A stretch of 64,000 nucleotides of DNA from Neobacillus mesonae (GTDB lineage: Bacteria > Bacillota > Bacilli > Bacillales > Cytobacillaceae), in contig NZ_KV440949.1 in NCBI RefSeq assembly GCF_001636315.1, positions 5,598,084 to 5,662,083 on the forward strand. The letters run 5' to 3'. A program made the translations under genes and the position numbers. The number at the start of each line of letters is the position of its first letter. Within the stretch, counting starts at the first letter, position 1. The notes under the pieces were generated by a model. That model had not been told where the DNA came from and searched no databases. It worked only from the letters and a program-made list of their open reading frames with translations. Shown in pieces: positions 26,773 through 33,952 of the stretch.

Positions 26773-27225
26773 TTGTTTGGATTACTGCTCGTTTTGCATA
26801 TATTGTCTTCGATTGCCATAATTGGTCCAGCTTTCGTGATACCCATCATTCGAAGATCCGCTAGAACCGTCGGTCAGCTGCGCTTTGCTTTTGGAATAAC
26901 GACCAAGCTTGCCATAATACCTAAAATTGGCGGAGCCGTACTTATTATAACCGGGGTATGGCTTATGATCATAACCAAGATGGGGTTTTCTCAAATGTGG
27001 CTGAATGTATCCTTCCTTTTATCGCTGCTCATGGTCGTCATGATCGACGGATTGATCGAGCCGCGTATGAAAAAGATCATAAAGATCGTGTCTGAAAGTC
27101 AAGACCAGGGTAATGAAATACCCGCCGAGTTCGGACTATTGATGAAAAAGATTGTACCAATCGAGACGGCGGCACAGCTGCTGATGATTGCCATATTGGT
27201 GCTTATGGTCGTTAAGCCATTTTAA
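26773..27225 (+). CDS. DUF2269-like membrane protein
   Basis: 150-aa protein with four membrane helices, starting MFGLLLVLHILSSIAIIGPA (TTG start after GAGGAGAAGGGAG), with a conserved IPKIGGAVLIITGVWL segment and the basic loop EPRMKKIIKI. It matches the DUF2269 pattern (4-TM, His in helix 1). It follows the oxidoreductase by 20 bp. Probable redox-linked membrane partner; function unknown. Confidence 0.7.
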   Translation: MFGLLLVLHILSSIAIIGPAFVIPIIRRSARTVGQLRFAFGITTKLAIIPKIGGAVLIITGVWLMIITKMGFSQMWLNVSFLLSLLMVVMIDGLIEPRMKKIIKIVSESQDQGNEIPAEFGLLMKKIVPIETAAQLLMIAILVLMVVKPF

Positions 27226-27372
27226 AGAAGCCAACGGGAGCGACTTGACCATATTTTAACCGCTACGCATCAGAATCCGGCGATTTATGATAATGAAGGG
27301 AGCCATTTTTTCAAATTTATCCCTTCTCGACAGATCACAAACGATCCCCATGGTAAAGAGGTGATATTATAG
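27226..27372 (+). pseudogene. C-terminal gene remnant
   Basis: Open frame of 48 codons running on from the DUF2269 stop in the same frame (RERLDHILTATHQNPAIYDN, ending PHGKEVIL). No start codon or ribosome site. Reads like the end of another protein left by a deletion that joined it to the DUF2269 gene. Confidence 0.4.
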
Positions 27373-27507
27373 GGGCCAACCTTGAAAGAATCATAGAAAT
27401 TCGCAGTTTCCCAATAAAATCCGTTTTAGGCGAATTATTATCAATGTTGCTTTAAAAAACATTGATTAATTACATCCTGCAAATCAACATTTTACGTTAA
27501 ATTAAAT

Positions 27508-27550
27508 GAACCTGTTTTAAAAGGATTATTCAAAACAGGTTCATTCTTTA
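27508..27550. terminator. intrinsic terminator between convergent genes
   Basis: GAACCTGTTTT / AAAACAGGTTC, serving the + strand operon and/or the DUF2277 gene. Confidence 0.75.
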
Positions 27551-27674
27551 TGAAGCACTATCAATTTTCATAAAAAAGTTTGATCATTTTCTACCGATGA
27601 TCTACAACAATCGCCCGATTGCGGAATAATGAAAAATCCAAAAAAGCATTCACTTTTTTCTATTCTTTAGTCCT

Positions 27675-27947
27675 CTAATTTGTTCCATACCTTTTAGCTG
27701 CTCTAGTACGAGCACGCTCAGCTTCGACCTCACGATTCCGTGGCTCGGTACTCGTTACCAATGTGTTCAATAGTTCTCTAGAAACCATTGCAATCTCATT
27801 GACTGCACGAATAAACGCCTCCTCATTCGCCTTTGAGGGCTTGTTATAACCCGTTATCTTTCTAACGTACTGAAGAGATGCTGCAAGAATCTCTTCTTCA
27901 GTAGCTGGTGGGTCGAAATTAAATAATGTTCTAATGTTTCGGCACAT
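27675..27947 (-). CDS. DUF2277 family protein
   Basis: 90-aa protein beginning MCRNIRTLFNFDPPATEEEI and containing LQYVRKITGYNKPSKANEEAF, the diagnostic core of DUF2277; a basic tail (RARTRAAKRYGTN) follows. Small, soluble, widespread; biochemical role unknown. AAAAAGGAGTAAGTT precedes the ATG. Confidence 0.88.
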   Translation of the reverse strand: MCRNIRTLFNFDPPATEEEILAASLQYVRKITGYNKPSKANEEAFIRAVNEIAMVSRELLNTLVTSTEPRNREVEAERARTRAAKRYGTN

Positions 27948-28180
27948 AACTTACTCCTTTTTGTTTTCATTATTGTTGGCATTGTAAAAAGATTGATTAA
28001 ATTTCACTCTATATCCTTTATTTCATTACATATAAAAATTCATCTTTTCGAACAAAATTGATCAAAACGATGGCTCTTCTCTATTTTTAGAATTACCATT
28101 GATGGAAATTTCCCATTCATATCTAACACCTACTTTTAAAAAAGGCTAAGGTATTTATTCTCCATTGTTTTTAACAATAC

Positions 28181-28290
28181 CTTCTTTCACTAATCTGCTA
28201 CGTTAGTGGAATAAGAAAAAGGCTGCATCAGCAACCCCTACAATTCAACTATAGCTCCCGTTTGTTTAAGTGTAATCCTTCACAATCTCT
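28181..28290 (+). repeat. CCGTTAG-type repeat, full length
   Basis: TTTCACTAATCTGCTACGTT with compensating AGTGGAATAAG, AAAAAGGCTGCATCAGCAAC, then AGCTCCCGTTTGTTTAAG and TCCTTCACAATCTC. A complete copy with no minus-strand gene directly 5' of it. Confidence 0.9.
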
Positions 28291-28349
28291 TCTACACCTT
28301 AATATTACTCCAATCCCCATTAAATGTTGTTCCAGAATCCAGTACAATA

Positions 28350-28402
28350 CAAAAAGACGCCTTCTTATTCAAGAAAAGCGCCTGTTTGTGGAACAAGAAA
28401 AA
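28350..28402 (+). repeat. repeat variant (AAAAAGACGCCTTCTTA type)
   Basis: AAAAAGACGCCTTCTTATTC, AAGAAAAGCGCCTGTTTGTG, GAACAAGAAAAAG. The same variant occurs at 52204-52248. Confidence 0.7.
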
Positions 28403-28580
28403 GAACAACAGTTGTAATATAGGACTTAATCTTTCGTTCCAAGGTTGCTGCTGTTTCTAATTTTGGTCATAAAAGACAGGTTGAATAACGATATAATTTG
28501 TAAAAAAACCAATTCCTTTTTTTATTTCCGCACTTTTTTCTTTACTTTTTTATTATTGTTTTATAAAATAAGACAATCAA

Positions 28581-28611
28581 GATAAACAAGATAATTATTA
28601 TCCTGTTTATC
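28581..28611 (+). promoter_or_regulatory. operator dyad upstream of Rrf2 gene
   Basis: 31-bp near-perfect palindrome: arms GATAAACA and TGTTTATC around an inner GATAAT/ATTATC. The 65-bp position before the start suggests autoregulation by the Rrf2 protein. Confidence 0.7.
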
Positions 28612-28645
28612 TCATTTTATTCGTTATAGAAAAGAGGTGGTTGTT

Positions 28646-29125
28646 ATGCAAATTAAAAATGGATTTGAACAAAGTGTATATGCCATTTGTTTACTTAGTA
28701 TGTTACCCGCTAAGTCCGTTTTGCCAGGCGAAGCAATAAGTAACCAGATAGGAGCTTCACCGACTTATTTTCAAAAAATTTTAAGGAAGCTTGCAGATTC
28801 TGATCTAATAACTTCAGTTCCTGGTAAAAAAGGGGGATTTAAACTAAAAAAGACCCCTAGTGAAATAAGGATATATGATATTTTCCTAGCAATCGAGGGA
28901 CAACAAGCATTGTACTATTCCAATAATGTTTTAGGAGAAATGATTCATAAGAAGGACAAAGAAGCATGTGTGCTAAGTGACTTAATGGAAAGAGCGGAAA
29001 CTTCTTGGATAACAGTCTTAAAAAGTGAGACTATTTCCACTCTATTTACAGAGTTGCATAAAGAAAAAGATTTGCAAGATTGGGTAAATCAAAATTTAGT
29101 CCAACAAACCAACAACCAGAATTAA
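28646..29125 (+). CDS. Rrf2 family transcriptional regulator
   Basis: 159-aa regulator starting MQIKNGFEQSVYAICLLSML, with the winged-helix recognition region IGASPTYFQKILRKLADSDL and wing SVPGKKGGFKL (Rrf2 signature). It has one Cys (EACVLSDL) and lacks the three-Cys iron-sulfur cluster pattern, so it is more like the thiol/NO-independent YwgB/CymR side of the family. ATG at 28646 chosen because AGAGGTGG precedes it. The divergent dyad 28581-28611 and the adjoining nitroreductase suggest redox control. Confidence 0.9.
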   Translation: MQIKNGFEQSVYAICLLSMLPAKSVLPGEAISNQIGASPTYFQKILRKLADSDLITSVPGKKGGFKLKKTPSEIRIYDIFLAIEGQQALYYSNNVLGEMIHKKDKEACVLSDLMERAETSWITVLKSETISTLFTELHKEKDLQDWVNQNLVQQTNNQN

Positions 29126-29147
29126 CCATAGAATGGAGAAAATAATC

Positions 29148-29816
29148 ATGAATACAGATTTTCTAGTAAAAGAACAAGTAATTAATGCTTTACAGTTTAG
29201 ACATGCAACTAAAAATTTCGATAACAGCAAAAAAATTTCAGAAGAGGATTTTAACTTTATACTTGAGGCGGGAAGGTTATCTCCAAGCTCATTAGGTTTT
29301 GAACCTTGGAAATTTTTAATTGTGCAAAATGCTGAATTAAGGGAACGACTAAAAGAAGTTTCTTTGGGTGCAGTAAGTCAACTTGATACCGCAAGTCATT
29401 TTATAATCATACTAAGTCGCACTGATGTTAGATATGACTCTGATTATATTTTTAAACATATGAAAGACGTTCAAAAGATGCCAGATGAAATTATGGAGTT
29501 TATATCCAATGCTCTAAAAGATACGCAAGAAGCCCGTGGAATTATAAACAACGAACGAGCATTAAACGATTGGTCTTCTAAACAAAGTTATATTGCTATG
29601 GCAAATATGATGACATCTGCTGCTCTTATTGGAATAGATTCCTGTCCAATGGAAGGCTTTAATTATGATGAAGTGGAAAATATCCTAAAAGAACAAAATT
29701 TAATAAAAGGAGAAAATTGGAAGCCTTCAGTAATGGTAGCTTTTGGCTATAGAAAGGAAGATCCAAAACGCGCTAAAACCAGAAGAACTTTAGACGAAAT
29801 AATAGAATTTGTATAA
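29148..29816 (+). CDS. NAD(P)H-dependent nitroreductase-family oxidoreductase
   Basis: 222-aa flavin (FMN) enzyme of the nitroreductase fold: the N-terminal FMN-phosphate Arg/Thr segment LQFRHATKNFD, then RLSPSSLGFEPWKFLIV, and the C-terminal MVAFGYRKEDPKRAKTRR. It reduces nitro, quinone or similar groups with NAD(P)H; the physiological substrate is unknown. The ATG at 29148 follows GGAG. It lies 22 bp after the Rrf2 gene, so both form one operon under the dyad operator. Confidence 0.9.
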   Translation: MNTDFLVKEQVINALQFRHATKNFDNSKKISEEDFNFILEAGRLSPSSLGFEPWKFLIVQNAELRERLKEVSLGAVSQLDTASHFIIILSRTDVRYDSDYIFKHMKDVQKMPDEIMEFISNALKDTQEARGIINNERALNDWSSKQSYIAMANMMTSAALIGIDSCPMEGFNYDEVENILKEQNLIKGENWKPSVMVAFGYRKEDPKRAKTRRTLDEIIEFV

Positions 29817-29846
29817 AGAATAAATATAAAAAGATAGCTAAAGATT

Positions 29847-29885
29847 AAGGTAACTCTATTTTTGAGTTACCTTAATTATTTTTTT
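29847..29885 (+). terminator. intrinsic terminator
   Basis: AAGGTAACTC / GAGTTACCTT with a following T-rich tract, 30 bp after the nitroreductase gene. Confidence 0.88.
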
Positions 29886-30140
29886 ATAAATAATCAGTTT
29901 TTTTCTATATCTTCCGTTGCAATTACTGCATGTAGCTTTATTACACATTTTGAGATTGTTCATTTTAAGTATACATATAAAGGCATGGTTAAAGATTTAA
30001 AATAAATATTGATTAAAAACTCCATACTTTCCATATACAACAGCTGTATTAAAAACCGTTATTTTGAAAAATAGATTGATCAAAATGACGGTTTTCTGTC
30101 TGATTAAATATCAATTTTTCATAATAAAGTTTATCCTTTT

Positions 30141-30176
30141 TTATTCAACTAAAGCACCCCGATAGTTCAATAAGAT
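30141..30176 (+). repeat. CCGTTAG-type repeat, short hybrid
   Basis: TTATTCAACTAAAGCACCCC, GATAGTTCAATAAG: left arm of box A joined to box B, lacking the middle. Lies 3' of the Imm26-DUF4240 gene. Confidence 0.75.
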
Positions 30177-30207
30177 ATACTTATAAATAACGCATTAATA
30201 TAAAATA

Positions 30208-31125
30208 TTACCCCCAACCTTCCACATTCGAAAAGGATTCATAATCACAACCTGTGATATATTCAAAGTCTTTTCCAGTTCTTTTTGTATATGCTTCGGA
30301 TGCTAAAGACAGTAATGGTTCAAATGAATTATCCTTTGGCATATTTTGAGGATTTTTAATAGTTAGTTCAAAACATTCTTTTCCCTCAGCAATCACTGAA
30401 CATCTAAAATACAAGAATAAATCGGCAGAAAAATAGCCTTGAGTTTCTTCGTCATATGAATATTCTCCTATGTTTTGAGCGTGTTCTTTTGTATCTAACA
30501 AATAGAGCTTGTACGATAGGGCTTCTTCAAATTCTTTTATATCCTTTACACTCATTTTTGCCAATGCGTTAATAGCAGGTTCTAATATTTCTTCTTCGTC
30601 ATTTTCGTCATTAAAATTAAGTAGGGAAATAATTGACCAAAAGGTTTCATCTTTCATCATTTTCTTAGGTTTTTGTGACCTTTTACGATATTGTTCTTCA
30701 ATTCTTCTTTCTTCTTCCTGAATTTCTTTCTCGAAGTTTTCCCTATCATATTCCCATCGCCACTCTAAAAAAACTGCCATTCCAACTGTTTTATCCCATT
30801 TATCACCGAAAGCGTTACATCTTATCTTTCTTTCATTACTCGACAAAGGAATATTCCCAATGTAAATAACCTCTTTAGGTACCTTTCCATCGACCCAAAT
30901 CAATGCCTTATCATTATTGTAAAAAAAGCGATTCTGTCGAAGGATTTCACCTAAAAGTTCATTTTCAATAGATGGTATTTCTGTTCCAATATATGGTGTT
31001 GTGATAATAAGATAAGAATTGTCTATCTGGTTAGCAACTTTTATTGCCCCATATCTACCATCTGGTAAACTTACAGCAAAAACATCTCCAATTGATACTG
31101 TATTTTTAGACTTCTCTTTAGCCAT
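30208..31125 (-). CDS. Imm26-like / DUF4240 two-domain protein
   Basis: 305-aa soluble protein. The N-terminal part (SIGDVFAVSLPDGRYGAIKV onward, residues ~10-130) has the compact beta-barrel opening typical of immunity protein 26. A charged coiled linker (EEERRIEEQYRKRSQ) leads to a C-terminal DUF4240 domain (DETFWSIISLLN to RTGKDFEYITG). Both domains occur in immunity-type proteins beside polymorphic toxins, yet no toxin gene is adjacent. Probably an orphan immunity or stress gene; assignment of the first domain is moderately sure. Confidence 0.7.
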   Translation of the reverse strand: MAKEKSKNTVSIGDVFAVSLPDGRYGAIKVANQIDNSYLIITTPYIGTEIPSIENELLGEILRQNRFFYNNDKALIWVDGKVPKEVIYIGNIPLSSNERKIRCNAFGDKWDKTVGMAVFLEWRWEYDRENFEKEIQEEERRIEEQYRKRSQKPKKMMKDETFWSIISLLNFNDENDEEEILEPAINALAKMSVKDIKEFEEALSYKLYLLDTKEHAQNIGEYSYDEETQGYFSADLFLYFRCSVIAEGKECFELTIKNPQNMPKDNSFEPLLSLASEAYTKRTGKDFEYITGCDYESFSNVEGWG

Positions 31126-31183
31126 TTTGAATCCCCCTATAGAATAGATACTACCTTAACTTTTAATTATAATAGTCGATTAT

Positions 31184-31220
31184 CCTTCTTCAACGAAACT
31201 GCCCCGTTTGTTTAAGAAAA
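31184..31220 (+). repeat. CCGTTAG-type repeat, left half
   Basis: CTTCAACGAAACTGCCCCGT, TTGTTTAAG. It directly abuts the 3' end of the DUF6678-like gene. Confidence 0.75.
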
Positions 31221-31225
31221 AAATT

Positions 31226-31558
31226 TTAAAGATAGTCCATAAAGCTGCCAACCTCGCCATACCCATAAACCCTAATTACATTGTCGCAAGCCACTCCAGG
31301 AACGTGGATATTACGGAGTATGGTTCTGACTTCATCCCTAATTTCGACGGTTTCTACCTTTATCTCTAACCACTCAATTGTTTTATATCCCCCATCCTTA
31401 AAATGGTAGTACCATTCACCATCCCAAGGAGATATGTATCCCGATTCGAGATCCTTTGTCCGCCATTGGACATTATATGGGCAATTATACATCGCTACTC
31501 TAATTTCTTCCCACTTTGTATTATTCATTAATTGTTGTTTTAGTTTACTTTCCATCAT
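31226..31558 (-). CDS. DUF6678-like protein
   Basis: 110-aa soluble protein with LMNNTKWEEIRVAMYNCPYN, SPWDGEWYYHFKDGGYKTIEWLEI and a C-terminal HVPGVACDNVIRVYGY, the sequence pattern I associate with DUF6678, often found among immunity-like genes. GTGAGGG precedes the ATG. Single gene between repeat copies. Function unknown. Confidence 0.65.
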   Translation of the reverse strand: MMESKLKQQLMNNTKWEEIRVAMYNCPYNVQWRTKDLESGYISPWDGEWYYHFKDGGYKTIEWLEIKVETVEIRDEVRTILRNIHVPGVACDNVIRVYGYGEVGSFMDYL

Positions 31559-31592
31559 CCCTCACCACTTTGCTGCTTAATTCGGATATTTG

Positions 31593-31683
31593 CTTATTCA
31601 GCTATCCTGCCCGTTAGCACAATAAGAAAACGGGATCGCCGCAGTATCAGTCTTTAACATAAGCCCCCGTTAGCTGAATAAGG
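31593..31683 (+). repeat. CCGTTAG-type repeat, full length
   Basis: TTCAGCTATCCTGCCCGTTA, AATAAGAAAACGGGATCGCC, then AGCCCCCGTTAGCTGAATAA. It reaches the stop codon of the 101-aa gene. Confidence 0.9.
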
Positions 31684-31684
31684 A

Positions 31685-31990
31685 TTACTGTACTTTCTTT
31701 TCTAATACAGCAAGTTTCTTAAATTTTTCATCATAACTTTGACGTTGAATAAGATTAGTTAACCAAAATTTTGCCCTTTCGAAATCCTCATTTTTTATAA
31801 ATGCTTCAATGGCTTGTTTAAAATTGTTATGGTATTTAAAATTCTCATTTATCATTAGTTCAAGCCCTTGATAGTAGCAATCTGAAGCTAATTTATATTC
31901 CTTTATTTTTGAATATAAAATCCCCAAATAAATAAAACCACTTGATTTCTCTTCTTTACTGAAATTGGGTTGTTTAATGGCTAAATTCAA
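31685..31990 (-). CDS. TPR-like hypothetical protein, start uncertain
   Basis: Helical-repeat protein: GFIYLGILYSKIKEYKLASD and KYHNNFKQAIEAFIKNEDFE look like tetratricopeptide helices. The TTG at 31990 is the only usual start, but the frame stays open to about 32100 with protein-like sequence (KYEDYVYKANTYENLFLRKK), so the true gene is either longer with an unusual start or 5'-truncated. Function unknown; a TPR protein normally binds a partner protein. Confidence 0.5.
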   Translation of the reverse strand: MNLAIKQPNFSKEEKSSGFIYLGILYSKIKEYKLASDCYYQGLELMINENFKYHNNFKQAIEAFIKNEDFERAKFWLTNLIQRQSYDEKFKKLAVLEKKVQ

Positions 31991-32162
31991 TATCTGGATT
32001 GCCTTTTTTCTTAAGAATAAATTCTCATAGGTATTGGCTTTATAAACATAATCCTCATACTTTCTTAATGGTTTGATTAGTGAAATTATACTTATTATTA
32101 CCAGTCCTTTATAAATTTTTTATTGTTTTATATTGTTCACTTTGTGGATAATATTTATTTTC

Positions 32163-32254
32163 TTTGTTCAACTAACCTGCCCCGTTAGCACAAAAAGAAA
32201 ATGAGCTGTCGCCACAACTCATTTTGATCTTGAACTCTTGCACCCGTTAGTTTC
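32163..32254 (+). repeat. CCGTTAG-type repeat, full length
   Basis: TTCAACTAACCTGCCCCGTT, AAGAAAATGAGCTGTCGCCA, CAACTCAT, then CTCTTGCACCCGTTAGTT. Central stem ATGAG/CTCAT. Lies 3' of the aroA fragment. Confidence 0.92.
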
Positions 32255-32308
32255 CAAAGAATCGCCCTGGGTTGGTTCAATAACATCCTTTAATTATCAA
32301 TAGAAAAT

Positions 32309-32635
32309 TTAATATTGAATTATGTTTAAACCTAAGCTCTCCAACAACGCAAAATACTGAGGGCAAGTTTTAGAAACACATCCTGGATCATTTATTTGTA
32401 TCCCACCAACTCTTGAACCGATAAGTGCTAATGACATTGCTACTCTATGATCATCATGCGTATTTAGTAAAGTTGGTTTCGGGTTACCTGGATACACTTT
32501 TAATCCATCTTTAAATTCCTCCACTTTAATTCCTAACCTAGAAAGTGATTCACATATTACACTAATTCGATTAGATTCATGAATTAAATTGGGTAGTATT
32601 GTTTCCCAATATGCACTTAATTCCGTGAAATTCAT
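32309..32635 (-). pseudogene. EPSP synthase (aroA) C-terminal fragment
   Basis: About 108 residues match the C-terminal part of 3-phosphoshikimate 1-carboxyvinyltransferase: RLGIKVEEFKDGL, THDDHRVAMSLALIG and DPGCVSKTCPQYFALLESL, including the family's DHR and final Cys-Val-Ser. The enzyme needs about 430 residues, so over two thirds is missing. Upstream frame remnants continue to about 32700 before an insertion-sequence fragment. Non-functional shikimate-pathway relic. Confidence 0.8.
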
Positions 32636-32734
32636 CTTAGCTAATTGATTGTAATCAAGTTTTTCATCAAGATACTTAATGTCAGTTAACCATATATCAA
32701 GTAATTCAAGACTTCTTCATCTGATACATTTTCT

Positions 32735-32955
32735 TTACTTATATCCTCCCATCCCCAGACCTGCATCTTCTATCACTTCACGAAGTTCATATTTTTTTAG
32801 TCGTTCTTGAAAGTCCTCGCTTTTGTATTGCGAGCCCAAGTAGGTGTGAAATATTAGGCCTAGTGCAGGGTTTTGTGCTTGTACAGCGTGATTTAGTGCC
32901 TCTAGTACGATATCTACCGTCAACTTTCGCGCAAATTTATAGCCAACTAGTTATT
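32735..32955 (-). mobile_element. IS3/IS150-family transposase fragment
   Basis: TVDIVLEALNHAVQAQNPAL-GLIFHTYLGSQYKSEDFQERL is the middle of an IS3-type DDE transposase. The catalytic Asp of the usual FHTDLGSQY is replaced (FHTYLGSQY). Both ends are missing. It marks an old insertion beside the aroA fragment and the HNH/ATPase pair. Confidence 0.8.
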
Positions 32956-33052
32956 AATCGACGTAATAACTATTTCTAATTCAATTTACTTATACAAAAA
33001 TCAGTTATGTAATTGTTAAAAATCTTTCAAAGTTAAATAACATTTAAATAAA

Positions 33053-33952
33053 CTATAATAAACTTAGGTTGATTCTTGATTTTAATATTTTGTATAAAAC
33101 CTTATTTTTTGCTAAAGCATTAACATGATGCCTAACTAACTGTTGATTCATACCAACAAATTCTCTTTTAATTGAAAGCCTTTCATTAATAATGTTTATT
33201 AATTCAATAATTAATTTTTTCTTTTTTTTAATATTTTGTTTAATATTTAATCCAAAACTTTGTAAAGAAGATTGTCTCTCGCATTCTAAGTAGAAAATCA
33301 AATCTTGAAATGCAACTTTTATTTGATTAAAGCTACGTTCAAGCTCAATGGCATGTTTATATCTTTCAGCTTGAAGGTCCGGTCTTTTTAATCCATATAT
33401 TTTAATTGATGTATCTCCCTCAATGGTTTTACCTTGTATAATACCATTATGAAGAAATTCTATATGATTTTCGATTGAAACTTTAGGGTCACACGGATTA
33501 AGTAGAAGTGGTTCTTCATTGGCTAATTTGCCTTTACTATCATAACAAGTCTTGTTTATATCTTTTAATGGAAAATGATTCCCTTTATATTTAGTAGAAT
33601 TACATACACGGCAAGACCATAATAAATTATTCCAATCTGATGCAAGCCAATAGTATCCTTTATGTTTAGAATTTCCAGTTACCCCTTTTTTGGGGCGCCA
33701 ATGCTCAACTTCTCCATAACTATTTTGCGTAAAAATACCCTCACAAAAAGCACATTTTGAATGGAAATCTGTTTTAAGTTGCCTTTTTACAGAATCATTC
33801 GAATAAACACTAAAAGAAAAAACTTTTTTCAAATCTTCCCAAGTTTTCTTTTCATTTTCTATAAATTTTATTATTCTCTCTTTCTCACCATTTTTATCTG
33901 CATTCTGATTAATTAAATATATTGGTTCAGTTCCTTTTGTAACATTAATCAT
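33053..33952 (-). CDS. HNH endonuclease, PtuB-like (retron Ec78/Septu type)
   Basis: 299-aa predicted nuclease. The zinc-bound HNH core runs from CAFCEG (Cys67, Cys70) through YGEVEHWRPKK (His84) to DWNNLLWSCRVCNSTKYKGNH (Asn109, Cys114, Cys117, His126), the PtuB/TIGR02646-like arrangement. The rest is helical. Its start overlaps the end of the ATPase gene by 8 nt, implying translational coupling. In Septu and retron-Ec78 the ATPase PtuA controls PtuB, which cleaves nucleic acid on phage infection; a similar role is inferred. AT-rich, flanked by IS3 remnants. Confidence 0.8.
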   Translation of the reverse strand: MINVTKGTEPIYLINQNADKNGEKERIIKFIENEKKTWEDLKKVFSFSVYSNDSVKRQLKTDFHSKCAFCEGIFTQNSYGEVEHWRPKKGVTGNSKHKGYYWLASDWNNLLWSCRVCNSTKYKGNHFPLKDINKTCYDSKGKLANEEPLLLNPCDPKVSIENHIEFLHNGIIQGKTIEGDTSIKIYGLKRPDLQAERYKHAIELERSFNQIKVAFQDLIFYLECERQSSLQSFGLNIKQNIKKKKKLIIELINIINERLSIKREFVGMNQQLVRHHVNALAKNKVLYKILKSRINLSLL

